A DNA stretch of 64,000 nucleotides, taken from assembly GCA_016714005.1 (NCBI GenBank), contig JADJOA010000006.1, forward strand, positions 158,726 through 222,725. Direction: 5' to 3'. Shown here piece after piece: positions 9,348 through 18,714 of the stretch (the first letter of the stretch is position 1; every line of letters begins with the position of its first letter). The translations under genes and the position numbers were made by a program. The notes below the pieces were generated by a model. The model made no database searches. It worked only from the letters and a program-made list of their open reading frames with translations, and was not told where the DNA came from. Origin of the DNA: Bacteroidota bacterium (GTDB lineage Bacteria > Bacteroidota > Bacteroidia > AKYH767-A > OLB10).

Positions 9348-10216
9348 AATTCGTTTAATTTAAAAACATGCTCACTTCTTACTCCTTTTTCTGTTTTGGC
9401 AAGAGAACAACACTCGTTAGCAGGGTCGTGTTCAAAAAACAAAACATAATTATTGCTGATGGCATGATTAAGGAAATCGCTTTTTTCGCCAAGTGTAATC
9501 AGCGGGCGTGTATCGTAAGCCATTACATAAGGTATAGGCAAATGCCCAACGCACGGAAACAAATCGGCAACAAAAGCCACGTTTTTATTTTTGTAATTAA
9601 ACACAGGCAGCATCATAGCATCGGTATGCCCCCGCACCACTGCTATTTGATGCGTACTGCTAAAATCAGAACCGGTAATTATTTCGGTTTGGCCTGCTTT
9701 AATAGTGCTGTTGGCAGAAACAAATTTAAGCTGCCCGCTTTCCTGTATTGGTAAAATATTTTCCTTTAAAAAACTTGCTTTTTCGCGCGCATTGGGTTGA
9801 GTTGCCCACTGCCAGTGATCTTTATGACTCCAGTAAGTTGCATTCTTAAAAGCCGTTTCCAGTTTATCGCCATTGCGTATAATGCTGCCACCGCAATGAT
9901 CGAAATGTAAATGCGAAAGAAAAACATCAGTAATATCGTTTTTAGTAAAACCTCTTTTGTTTAACGATTTTTCTAAAGTGTCATTGCCATGCAAATAATA
10001 ATGCCCAAAGAATTTTTCGTCCTGCTTATCCCCTATTCCGTTATCAACTAAAATAAGGCGGTTGCCATCTTCAACCAATAAACAACGCATAGCCCATGTG
10101 CACATGTTGTTATCATCGGGCGGGTTAAGTTTAACCCACATTGATTTGGGAACCACGCCAAACATGGCACCTCCGTCAAGCTTAAAAAAACCGGTATCAA
10201 TTGTATGTAACTGCAT
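9344..10216 (-). CDS. MBL-fold metallo-hydrolase (lactonase-like)
   Basis: 290 residues of the metallo-beta-lactamase fold. The metal motif HLHFDHCGG (HxHxDH) is near residue 100, a His in VVRGHTDAMMLP supplies the next ligand, the bridging Asp is in VAFVADLFPC and the last His in EHDPANECC. An acidic residue in ILVDNGIGDKQDE precedes the motif as in AHL-lactonase-like enzymes. It is probably cytoplasmic, since no signal peptide is seen. The order of ligands and the length fit the quorum-quenching lactonase / alkylsulfatase-like branch, but the substrate is not predictable. First gene of a two-gene operon with 8355-9347. Confidence 0.85.
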   Translation of the reverse strand: MQLHTIDTGFFKLDGGAMFGVVPKSMWVKLNPPDDNNMCTWAMRCLLVEDGNRLILVDNGIGDKQDEKFFGHYYLHGNDTLEKSLNKRGFTKNDITDVFLSHLHFDHCGGSIIRNGDKLETAFKNATYWSHKDHWQWATQPNAREKASFLKENILPIQESGQLKFVSANSTIKAGQTEIITGSDFSSTHQIAVVRGHTDAMMLPVFNYKNKNVAFVADLFPCVGHLPIPYVMAYDTRPLITLGEKSDFLNHAISNNYVLFFEHDPANECCSLAKTEKGVRSEHVFKLNEL

Positions 10217-10404
10217 AACTTGTTTTGGCGAATGTAATTATTTTGAACACAGTTTTTAAAAGGTTGTGTACAGAGTAATGTTGCATGCTTTAAGATAATT
10301 TTACATGATTAAATAGTGTCACGTTAACCGCCAAAAACATATATTTACAAACCCTTGAACACAGGAAGGCAAGCCTTCATAAAACTCAAACAAACTCTAA
10401 CTAA
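10217..10404. promoter_or_regulatory. Divergent promoter region
   Basis: A 188-base gap between the divergent MBL-fold and VOC genes. On the minus strand TACATTCG lies about 13 bases before the MBL start and resembles the Bacteroidota -7 box TANNTTTG. On the plus strand TATATTTA lies near 10341. These are weak matches and the -33 boxes are not clear. Confidence 0.3.
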
Positions 10405-10842
10405 ATGGCTCTTATCAATCCACACATTAACTTTAACGGAAATGCCCACCAAGCATTTAACTTTTACAAATCGGTATTTGGCGGTGAGTTCTCAAAGGTT
10501 ATGTTCCTTAAAGACCTCTCAAGTCCTGAGTTTCCGGTAGCAGAAAATGATGCAAACAAAATAATGCACATTGCTTTGCCTATAGGCAAAAATGTTTTAA
10601 TGGGTAATGATGTACCTGAATTTATGGGAAGGGTAAACGAAAATGAAAACAGGTCTAAAATTTCTGTTAGTGCCCAAAGCAAAGAAGAAGCCGATAAATT
10701 ATTTAACGGACTTTCGGCAGGCGGCTCTATTGAAGTGCCTATGGCTGACAGCCCTTGGGGCACCTATTTTGGAATGTTCAGAGACAAATATGGTATTGAA
10801 TGGATGATAGATTTTGACCCTACAAACAGCGCGAAGCTTTAA
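10405..10842 (+). CDS. PhnB-like VOC family protein
   Basis: 145 residues matching the PhnB-type subgroup of the vicinal-oxygen-chelate (glyoxalase/bleomycin resistance) superfamily. It opens with PHINFNGNAHQAFNFYKSVF, has a middle strand KIMHIALPIGKNVLMGND, the helix SKEEADKLFNGLSAGGSIEV, and the characteristic end PWGTYFGMFRDKYGIEWMID. The metal-ligand positions of PhnB-like proteins are often incomplete and the family has no settled enzymatic role; many members are annotated as 3-demethylubiquinone methyltransferases by error. Single-gene unit. Confidence 0.85.
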   Translation: MALINPHINFNGNAHQAFNFYKSVFGGEFSKVMFLKDLSSPEFPVAENDANKIMHIALPIGKNVLMGNDVPEFMGRVNENENRSKISVSAQSKEEADKLFNGLSAGGSIEVPMADSPWGTYFGMFRDKYGIEWMIDFDPTNSAKL

Positions 10843-10930
10843 AAGCCTCTGCTATGGCTGTTTAAAATTAATAGAAGTTTAGAGTCTGTCTAAAATTCTT
10901 CTTTTCTTTGGGCAATACAAATGGCGCGCT

Positions 10931-12568
10931 ATGAAGTTTAAAATATTTACTACTCTAACTATTTTCTGTTTATTAGCTTTCGGCATAAAATTAAATGCAC
11001 AGGAAGTTTTTCATCATATAAGCAACACCCATGTTTATGATTTGCTTGATGAACTAGCCAACCAGCATATAATTGATTTGAGCACTGCCGTAAAACCATA
11101 CTCACGCAAGTTTATTGCCGAAAAACTTGCCGAAGCACAACCGCAAACCGATAAACTGAAAAAGCAACAATGGAAACAAGTCAACTTTTTATTGAAAGAT
11201 TTTAACAAGGATTTACTCCCTGCCAAATCATTTGAAAAACGGTTAGATCTTTTTGCCTACAAGGACACTTTGTTTAATATTACAGTTAACCCTATTGCCG
11301 GATTTGTTTACTATGCAAACAACAATGACAAAATGTACCGCCAACGTATAGGGGGTGAGTTTTGGGCAACCATTGGCACACACTTTAGCATATATGGCAG
11401 CCTGCGCGATCAAACAGATAGCCGGGTAGTTGCCGATTCGCCATTCAGGAATGATGAGCCCGGTGCTAACTATAAATTTAAGGGCGAGCCGGGGAAATTA
11501 ACACGCGGTGGCAGCTTTGATGAAACGCGCGGTGGCGTTGTTTACAGTTGGAAGTGGGGTTCTTTTGGCGTGTTAAAAGATAATTTAACGTGGGGCAACA
11601 GTTATCATTCACCAAATATTAGTAGTGATAAAGCGCCATCGTTTCCGTTTATGCGTTTGCAAATTAAACCACGCAAATGGTTTGAGTTTAATTACATACA
11701 TGCATGGCTGAGTAGCGAAGTGGTTGACAGTAGCCGCAGTTACAATGCCGGGGCAAGCGATAGAATTATTTTTCATCCAAAATATTTTGCGGCAAATATG
11801 TTTACGTTTAAACCCTTAAACAGATTGTATGTGTCAGTGGGCAACTCAATTGTATATGCCGATGAATTGCAATTAGGCATGTTTACTCCAGTATTGTTTT
11901 ATAAATCTGTTGACCATACTTTAAATGGACAGGGTGCCAATTACAGCGGACAGAATTCGCAACTGTTTTTTGATTTGAGTTCGCGCAACATCAAAAACCT
12001 TCACCTCTACTCTTCTTTGTTTTTAGATGAAATAGCATTGGGCAGAGCGCTTGAAAAAGACCAGAGTAATTTCCTCAGCTTTAAAATTGGCGCTGCCTAC
12101 TCTAACCCCATGTTTATGGGCACCACCTTAATTGCCGAATACACACGCACCAATCCAATTACCTATCGTCATTTTGTAAACACTACAACATATGCCTCAA
12201 ACAATTTTACCATGGGGCATTATCTTGGAGACAACTCCCATGAAATTTACTTAGCTGTTAAAAGCCGCCCCATACAAAAACTATACTTAGAAGCGAGCTA
12301 TACAAAAGCGGAATGCGGACCCACTTATGAATACACCGGCAAAAACAAAAGCGGGCTGGGTTTACCTTTTATAAGCGAAACTGTTTATGACAATACCACT
12401 ATTAACTTAAAAGCTAAATACGAAGTAATTAACGATGCTTTTTTAGTAGGTGGAATTACATTGAGCGAAAGCAAAGGCGAAATGGCAGCAACCTACACTC
12501 CCCCATTTTATTATGGAGAAGATGGCAAAACAAGCACGGTTTACTTTGGATTTAATGTGGGGTTTTAA
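10931..12568 (+). CDS. Outer-membrane beta-barrel, capsule assembly Wzi-like
   Basis: 545 residues with a signal peptide ending KLNAQ. An N-terminal alpha/linker segment (VYDLLDELANQHIIDLSTAV, KPYSRKFIAEKLAEAQ) is followed by alternating amphipathic beta strands to the end, which terminates in aromatic TVYFGFNVGF as expected for a barrel. The segment before the barrel plus features such as GGVVYSWKWGSFGVLKDNLT and YNAGASDRIIFHPKYFAAN fit the Wzi-like capsule assembly family of Bacteroidota. Wzi proteins help attach capsular polysaccharide to the cell surface. No capsule operon surrounds it, so the role is inferred by family resemblance only. Confidence 0.65.
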   Translation: MKFKIFTTLTIFCLLAFGIKLNAQEVFHHISNTHVYDLLDELANQHIIDLSTAVKPYSRKFIAEKLAEAQPQTDKLKKQQWKQVNFLLKDFNKDLLPAKSFEKRLDLFAYKDTLFNITVNPIAGFVYYANNNDKMYRQRIGGEFWATIGTHFSIYGSLRDQTDSRVVADSPFRNDEPGANYKFKGEPGKLTRGGSFDETRGGVVYSWKWGSFGVLKDNLTWGNSYHSPNISSDKAPSFPFMRLQIKPRKWFEFNYIHAWLSSEVVDSSRSYNAGASDRIIFHPKYFAANMFTFKPLNRLYVSVGNSIVYADELQLGMFTPVLFYKSVDHTLNGQGANYSGQNSQLFFDLSSRNIKNLHLYSSLFLDEIALGRALEKDQSNFLSFKIGAAYSNPMFMGTTLIAEYTRTNPITYRHFVNTTTYASNNFTMGHYLGDNSHEIYLAVKSRPIQKLYLEASYTKAECGPTYEYTGKNKSGLGLPFISETVYDNTTINLKAKYEVINDAFLVGGITLSESKGEMAATYTPPFYYGEDGKTSTVYFGFNVGF

Positions 12569-12573
12569 TGAGA

Positions 12574-12583
12574 GGGGGGGGGG
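12574..12583. repeat. G10 homopolymer
   Basis: Ten consecutive G shortly after the stop codon of the Wzi-like gene, in an otherwise AT-rich intergenic stretch. It is a slippery tract whose true length is doubtful given the indel pattern of this sequence. Confidence 0.8.
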
Positions 12584-12685
12584 TAGTTCAAAGTGCAACA
12601 TCTTTGTTCATTCTACTTAATACTTGGTACTGTGTACTTTAAATTTTCTTTTGAATTTTGCCTTATTCACTTTTGACTTAATAAT

Positions 12686-13207
12686 ATGAACGACATCACC
12701 AATTTACTTTTTGTTTTAGCACCACTGCTTGTTGCAATGGGGGGAGCTTATTTACTGGTAAAGAAAATGTTTGACCGCGATTATAAAATGAAAGTAATTG
12801 AGACCAAACGAATGCTTCAGAAAGAAGTTTTGCCATTGCGCCTACAGGCTTTTGAACGCATGACTTTATTTTTAGAAAGAATTTCGCCCGAAAGTTTGTT
12901 GGTTAGAATAATGGATGCAAACATGACCGTTCGCGATTTGCAACAGCAACTTATTGCAACTGTACGCAGTGAGTATGAACATAACATCACTCAACAAATT
13001 TATATTGACCCGCAAACATGGGCGCTTATAAAAAATGCCAAAGAGGATGTTTTAAGGTTAATTAATTCATCGGCTGAAGAGTGCAACCGCGATGATAAAG
13101 CACTTGAGCTAAGCAGGAAAATTTTTGAACGTATGCTGCGAGAGGAAAATGTTTCGATGCAAAAAGCGCTGAGTTATTTAAAGTCTGAGGCGCAGCAGTT
13201 GTTTTAG
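12686..13207 (+). CDS. Membrane-anchored helical protein, conserved in Bacteroidota
   Basis: 173 residues. One N-terminal membrane span (LLFVLAPLLVAMGGAYLLV) is followed by an all-helical cytoplasmic part with strongly charged segments (MKVIETKRMLQKEVLPLRLQ, ERMTLFLERISPESLLVRI). I know this as a widespread uncharacterised Bacteroidota family of constant length. The conserved stretch is QQIYIDPQTWALIKNAKEDV. There are no catalytic motifs, and a coiled-coil or scaffold role is a guess. It starts 117 bases after the Wzi-like gene and has its own AT-rich upstream region. Confidence 0.75.
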   Translation: MNDITNLLFVLAPLLVAMGGAYLLVKKMFDRDYKMKVIETKRMLQKEVLPLRLQAFERMTLFLERISPESLLVRIMDANMTVRDLQQQLIATVRSEYEHNITQQIYIDPQTWALIKNAKEDVLRLINSSAEECNRDDKALELSRKIFERMLREENVSMQKALSYLKSEAQQLF

Positions 13208-13230
13208 CAGGTCAGATATTTTTATATTTG
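13199..13230 (+). promoter_or_regulatory. Candidate Bacteroidota promoter
   Basis: TATATTTG at 13223-13230 matches the -7 consensus TANNTTTG exactly; TTGTTTT at 13199-13205 is a possible -33 element about 17 bases upstream. The downstream ATG is at 13247. Confidence 0.4.
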
Positions 13231-13246
13231 GTCTTTCATCTAAGCA

Positions 13247-14505
13247 ATGACCCAAATAACAAAACATATTTATGTACTCTTGGTAGTGTTTTTTTTCTGC
13301 ACCATCGCTAAAGCACAATGGTTTCAGGTAAATCAGGATACAGCTTTCTTAAATTCAGAAATCTTCTTCCTTAATAGTGATACAGGGTTTGTTAGCGGGC
13401 ATTCAAACTCCACAAGCTGGTTTAACGGTGCAGTTTCCCGAACATTTGATGGTGGGAATAATTGGGACACAACATTTCTATCATTTTATCTTCCTACCAT
13501 TTTTTTCCATCTAATTCTACTGGATATTGCGGAGGTCATGATGATAAGATTTATAAAACTACTGATTTAGGCGACTCTTGGTCTTACACAAACAACATGT
13601 GTTGCTCTGACTTTTCTAATTTTTATTTTTTTAATGATACAAGCGGAATAAAAGTATATTGGGGTGGAGGAGTCGCTAACACTCAAGATGGTTGTCAGAC
13701 ATGGAATTGGGATACAGTTATAGGAGGTTATTCTCCCTATCCTGGCTTAGGCTCAATTCAATTTATTAATGACTCTATTGGGATTATAGCTGCCGGGCAG
13801 TTTGGAACTTATGCGAGAACTACAAATCAAGGAAGTAGCTGGAGAATTGGGCATATAGACTCTTCAATGAATGTATTTTCAATTTTTATGAAAAATCAAA
13901 ATGAAGTATATGCTGTGGGTGCTAATGGAAAATATAGCAGAAGCTATGATGGAGGCCAAACATGGACAACCCCTATTCAAATTATTCAATACAGTTTGTT
14001 TGATATTGCATTTTTTACAGATTCAATTGGGTATGCAGTTGGCGGTTCTTTTGGAGCCTATCAAGTACCTTATGCGAGGGGAATAATTATGAAAACAATT
14101 GATGGAGGTAACAATTGGTTTGTTGCAGATTCTTCTCACATGGGCACACTTTCATCCATTGAGGTAGTAACAAGTTCTATTGGATTTGCTGCCGGAGCAA
14201 GGGGACTAATACTTAAAACTGTTAACGCAAATTCAACAGGTATTAACAACAATTTATCATCAGTGAATAATTTTAGCGTACATCCAAATATAACTCAAGG
14301 CATTATAAAAGTTTATTATGGGGAAAATTCTAATACAAAAAACAAGCTCACAATCTTTAATTCTATTGGTAGTATTGTAAATTCAAGTGAAATACTTTCT
14401 GGTGAAACCATTGACTTATCAAATTACTCAAATGGTATTTATATCTATGAGTTTATTAATGATAACTCATTTACCCATCGTGGAAAAATAATTAAAACAA
14501 ACTAA
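13247..14505 (+). CDS. T9SS-secreted YCF48-like beta-propeller protein (frameshifted)
   Basis: About 419 residues when 13247-about 13500 and about 13505-14505 are joined across the T7 run at 13501-13507. The signal peptide ends IAKA-QW. The body repeats the YCF48/BNR-like blade pattern: FFLNSDTGFVSG, TFDGGNNWDTT, IYKTTDLGDSWSY, TNQGSSWRIG, SYDGGQTWTTP and TIDGGNNWFVAD, with intervening DSIGYAVGG or SSIGFAAGA words. The last 75 residues are a T9SS sorting domain (FSVHPNITQGIIKV, then YSNGIYIYEF) ending GKIIKTN. It is a secreted or surface propeller; in other phyla YCF48 propellers assist photosystem II assembly, but in Bacteroidota they are generic structural or binding domains. Confidence 0.8.
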
Positions 14506-14578
14506 ATATCGTTTTAAGGGCTCTTTCAAGTATCCTAATCAAACTTATTTTCAGCTTTTATGTATAAGCTCATTTCAG

Positions 14579-15532
14579 ATGACAAACTTTGACGTTATAT
14601 ATATTCCTTGCTACAGGCGTGATTATCGCCTTACACGCATATTGGTTGCCAACATAAGGCATTGGTATCCTGATGTGCCTATTGTGCTTATCAAAGATTT
14701 GCTCATGCGCGATTTTGATACGAGTGAGTTGGAAAAAAATTTTAATGTGCAGGTATTTCCGCAGGTAGCACGTTTGTATGGATGGGGTTTTTCAAAGTTT
14801 GAAGTGTTTTTTCAAGAGGAGAAAAAACGTTTTTTGATGCTTGACTCAGACATTATTCTATGCGGACCTGTATTAGAACAACTTGCACAATATAACGAAG
14901 ATTGGATTGTTCACGAAGAGCCATTTACAATTGAAGATTTACATAAATATTATTTCATTCCAGAGAACATTCAAAAGCTTGATCCTGAATTTAAGTTTCC
15001 AAACTTTACTTTTAATACAGGGCAATTGGCAGGCTATACAGGGCAGCTAAAGCGCAAGGATTTTGATAGGTTTATTGACTGGACCGAACCACGCAATCAA
15101 AAATACCGAGAGGCATTTACGTTTGGTGGTGAGCAACCTTTGCTCAACTATGTTATAATGAAAAAGATGAGTAAAGGAGAGATAACCGTTAGGCGTGTGT
15201 TTTTTATGCGCGAAGGGCAACATACAGACACTGCAAAAGTTGACATAGACAGAGTTATGCGCAAAGAGGCTTATCCTTTTATCATACACTGGCACGATAA
15301 AAAACCAAACCTGTTTCATCCTAACATGCCCGATATACCCCGCAGAGATATCTTATTACACTTCGAAAAAATATACTACCGCAAATGTGGTGTAGGACCA
15401 GTGCAGCAGTTTTTCCGAATGTGGTACGAGCATATTGAAGATTGGTTGTTTTTAAGAATTGTACTCAACCTTGGTAAATTTGAAGGATTGCGGAAGGTTA
15501 GGAAGAACATAAAAAAACTATTAGGTAAGTAA
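14579..15532 (+). CDS. Putative glycosyltransferase (GT-A fold, DxD)
   Basis: 317 residues without a signal peptide. The N-terminus has a Rossmann-like start (FDVIYIPCYRRDYRLTRILV) and a nucleotide-sugar type DxD motif in FLMLDSDIILCGPVLEQL near residue 95. HWHDKKPNLFHPN near the C-terminus resembles the HGxxKPW-type end of GT8-like enzymes. Family membership is thus GT8-like by inference; donor and acceptor are unknown. It stands alone between a T9SS cargo gene and a convergent kinase-like gene. Confidence 0.6.
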   Translation: MTNFDVIYIPCYRRDYRLTRILVANIRHWYPDVPIVLIKDLLMRDFDTSELEKNFNVQVFPQVARLYGWGFSKFEVFFQEEKKRFLMLDSDIILCGPVLEQLAQYNEDWIVHEEPFTIEDLHKYYFIPENIQKLDPEFKFPNFTFNTGQLAGYTGQLKRKDFDRFIDWTEPRNQKYREAFTFGGEQPLLNYVIMKKMSKGEITVRRVFFMREGQHTDTAKVDIDRVMRKEAYPFIIHWHDKKPNLFHPNMPDIPRRDILLHFEKIYYRKCGVGPVQQFFRMWYEHIEDWLFLRIVLNLGKFEGLRKVRKNIKKLLGK

Positions 15533-15563
15533 AAGAAAAATTTCACGCAAAGGCGCAAAGCCC

Positions 15564-16561
15564 TTAATATCCTATCAAATTAATATTTAAAAAACTAAAC
15601 GACTCCACCCAAAAAGATTGCAATTGTCCTTTGTATTTTTCCTGCACATGATTGAGTTGCTCAATACGCGAATAAACCTTTTGTATATGATCAAACGCAA
15701 AAATTGACTTGAGGTGCATGATATCCGGGATTAATGCCACTTCTTTTTCATTTAACTGATTGAATTATAAATAACCTTTCCAAAAGTGTGTCATTAAATT
15801 ACTCACAAGCATTGTAAGGTGCTAGTTGGGTTGGTTGTTATCAAAATTTATAATGCAATATAAAAGTATAAAGGCAATATCGGTTAAAAACCACGAGTAA
15901 GCACAATCAGCACTATCAAACAAACATTTTTTGCCTTTATTAATAAACATGTTTCCATCATTAATATCGTTATGTAAAAGTCCGTAAGAGCTTTTATCAC
16001 GTGGAATGGTGTTTACTTTTGCAAGAGTTTATCCATTGCATCAATCAACTCGCTTCCCGCTGCATTATTTTTTCTTACTCTTTCCGAATCTGCAACCACA
16101 CAATCATCTCTCAATACAATTCCTCTTTCAGGAACATAACTTTTGGTTGCAGTGTGCAAGCTTCCGGTAAGTCTGCCAAGTTCTTCAAAAAAAGAATCAT
16201 TCCAATCCCTGAATGTTACCTGCCTGCCTTCTGCCTTGCTGTATTTAACAACGGTAAAATAAGTATCACCTGCTTTTACCACTTCCATCAGCTTCCCGTT
16301 TTCTGATAAAAGAGGAAACGCAATGTTTACATTATTCTTTTGCAAATGGTCAAGCCAATGTACCTCCGAAAATATTTTATCGCTTGTTTGTTTGGAACTG
16401 TGTGCGACTTTAAAAACAGAATCTTCTCCCCCGTTACTGCACGTAAAAATTAAATCTATTTGCTGCCTTAGCAATTTTAATTGACGAGGATGTATGCCAT
16501 ACCTTTTTGCAATTTCCTGCAATATGCCTGTATTGTAATACGCAGCTATTTCCTTATCCAT
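15564..16561 (-). CDS. Aminoglycoside phosphotransferase-family kinase (frameshifted)
   Basis: About 332 residues, a normal length for the APH/choline kinase/homoserine kinase type II fold. The first 182 residues (16561-16013) contain the ATP-binding lobe (DSVFKVAHSSKQTSDKIFSE, TYFTVVKYSKAEGR). Restoring one A near 16015 continues into KVNTIPRDKSSYGLLHNDIN; the Brenner-like catalytic motif is HNDINDGN, followed by the metal-binding segment LFDSADCAYSWFLTDIA. Two further disruptions near 15800 and 15765 precede the helical C-terminus (FAFDHIQKVYSRIEQLNHV), which stops at 15564. These kinases phosphorylate small hydroxylated substrates; the target is unknown, and antibiotic resistance should not be assumed. 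Confidence 0.7.
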
Positions 16562-16671
16562 TATGTCCCCAAAAAAAGATAAAAAGAAAATGGATATAGA
16601 AAGGAGTTGGTAAAGTTTTAAAAAAGAAGTGTTAAAACTCCTTGAAACTGTCCGAAACTTCGGATTAGGGA

Positions 16672-17072
16672 TTACTTACTGTAAACCGCAGTTCCATTAT
16701 CTACAGTAGAACCGTCAACAGCTGTATAACTAATACTAAAACCATTGTTTGAAAAAGAACCGGAGCCATTAATATTCCATCCATCGCTTAATTGTTGTGG
16801 TAAACTAATGCTGCTACCCGAAACCCTTCCAATTACAGAGTTTGAAGGAAGTAAATTGTAAAAATTTTTTAGCCTGATTGAATCATTATCCCCTACCCTT
16901 TCAACCGTTACGGTATAGGTTGATGCGCCTGACGTACTTCCATTATCATTACATGTCCATGTACCAATAAATTTATCCCTATCATCAATTTCCAAATCAT
17001 CATCAGGTGCGCATGCAGTAAGAAGTGACATTATACTTATTACTGCAAAAAATATTTAATGGTGGTTTGCAT
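16672..17072 (-). CDS. Small lipoprotein, lipocalin-like (frameshifted in signal peptide)
   Basis: The open frame from 17031 starts within a signal peptide. Restoring one T in the T-run near 17055 extends it to an ATG at 17072 and gives a perfect lipoprotein signal (QTTIKYFFAVISIMSLLTAC) with lipobox LTAC. The mature part of about 110 residues opens with an acidic DDDLE and reads FIGTWTCNDNG, TYTVTVERVGD, IRLKNFYNL, SFSNNGFSISYTAVDGS: a lipocalin-like small beta barrel as found in many Bacteroidota lipoproteins. Function unknown. Monocistronic. Confidence 0.65.
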
Positions 17073-17241
17073 TTTTCCTTTTAATAATAACATTTCAAAA
17101 ACTTTGCTGTTTTTTATTTTACCATTAATTGTGGATGAACAAAAATATCAAATGATTTTGTGTGAGAATAAAACAATAGAATAATCTCATGACATATCTT
17201 ATTTACAAATCAAAACTTTAACCCCTAAACACTAAAGCCCC

Positions 17242-18498
17242 TTAACCGCTCTGCAATTCAATTACAGTTATTTCCGGCAAAATACCCACCCTGCCTGGGT
17301 AACCAATAAAACCAAGTCCTCGGTTCACATATAAATGTTTATTGTTTTGGGTATATAAATCTGCCCACTGTTTGTAAACATATTGCACAGGACTCCATTT
17401 AAAACCAGGTATTTCTACTCCAAACTGAAAACCGTGCGTATGCCCTGCCAGCATTAAATCAATTTGCGGATAATTTTCCAGCACCTCGGCATGCCAGTGC
17501 GATGGATCGTGACTAAGCAAAATATTTACAGGGGCAAAAGGCATGTTTGCTGTGGCCTTTGCATTACTTCCATATTTTGGAAAGCGCAAATGAGAGCTCC
17601 AGTTTTGTATACCTACTATCCCAATTTTTTCATTTCCCCTTTCAATAAAAACATGCTCATCAAGCATCAGTTTCCAGCCCATTTCTCCATGTATTTCTTT
17701 AAGGCGCTTTAGGTTATATGTTTTTTCCTCCCGGCTGTTCCATTGTATATAATCACCATAATCGTGGTTACCTAATGTAGAAAATACACCATGCTTCGCG
17801 CTTAGGCTACCTAATGTTTTGGCGTGCGGTAAAACTTCCTCATGCCTGTCGTTCACTAAATCTCAGTAAAAATATCACATCGGGTTTTAAATCATTAATA
17901 ATACCTACTGCCGTTTCCAGAGGTTGTGTGCTCATAAAACTACCTGAGTGTATATCTGAAATTTGCACTAATCTGAAACCATTAAACGCTTCGGGTAAAT
18001 TTTTGAGCTTAAGTTTTACATTTTTAACCTGGTAGTTATACGCACCGCGTATCATACCATATATGAGTGATACAAACGGAACTGCTGCCACAATCAGACC
18101 AAGTTTAACCAAAAATCGCTGCGAGAAATTTTTACAACAGCATAGGGCGTGCCAATGGGCTTATCGTAAATGCGCTCGTAAATATTGGCAAAACCCCATC
18201 TGAAAAACCGGGTAATATCATCAACCAATAAAAATACTACCACAAAAAGTTTTGAAATAAAAATAATCATAACTGAAGCAAAGGCATAGCTGCGCAGCCA
18301 CTTGGGCCATGTATGCCAGTCTACAACCATGCCGCCTATTAACACAATAAATGTAAACACTGTTAAAGACCAGTAAGCTATATGTGCAATGCGGCTTTGG
18401 CTGTCGGAAAGATTTCGTGTAACTAATTTTATTGCCTGGAAAACATAAAAATCAATTAGTAAAACAATAAAGAGAAAAATAAAAATACGGCCGCTCAT
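17242..18498 (-). CDS. Membrane-anchored metallophosphoesterase, YkuE-like (frameshifted)
   Basis: Three frames (18498-about 18110, about 18112-17870, about 17868-17242) make one protein of about 418 residues. The first 130 residues hold three to four membrane spans (IFIFLFIVLLIDFYVFQAIK, LTVFTFIVLIGGMVVDW, VMIIFISKLFVVVFLLVDD). Then a calcineurin-like phosphoesterase domain follows with all dimetal motifs: LVQISDIHSG (DxH), a GDxxxD motif broken by an indel near 17868 (PDVIFL then a D-L-V-N-D-R-H context), TLGNHDYGD (GNHD/E), NILLSHDP, and LAGHTHGFQ (GHxH). Members hydrolyse phosphodiesters; YkuE-like membrane-bound enzymes can act on lipids such as UDP-diacylglucosamine, which is only a parallel here. 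Confidence 0.85.
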
Positions 18499-18714
18499 GG
18501 AAAAATAAATTTTGGAGTATGCAAAGAACGCAAAGCAAACTAATTAAAAAGGGAAAATACACTGAAGATTATTTTTTACCTGTTCAAACATCTCAATTTG
18601 CTGCCAAAACAATTACTGTATGTTAGAAATTCTGAGAGTACAGATTTTTAAAAGAGTACTCTTCAATTTCACAATTGTATTCATTACTTTTACAACACTT
18701 AAAACACTTCTCAC

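Noticed and set aside
15564..16561. Aminoglycoside resistance determinant
   Set aside because: Only the kinase fold is supported; many APH-fold enzymes phosphorylate other metabolites and the context gives no resistance signal.
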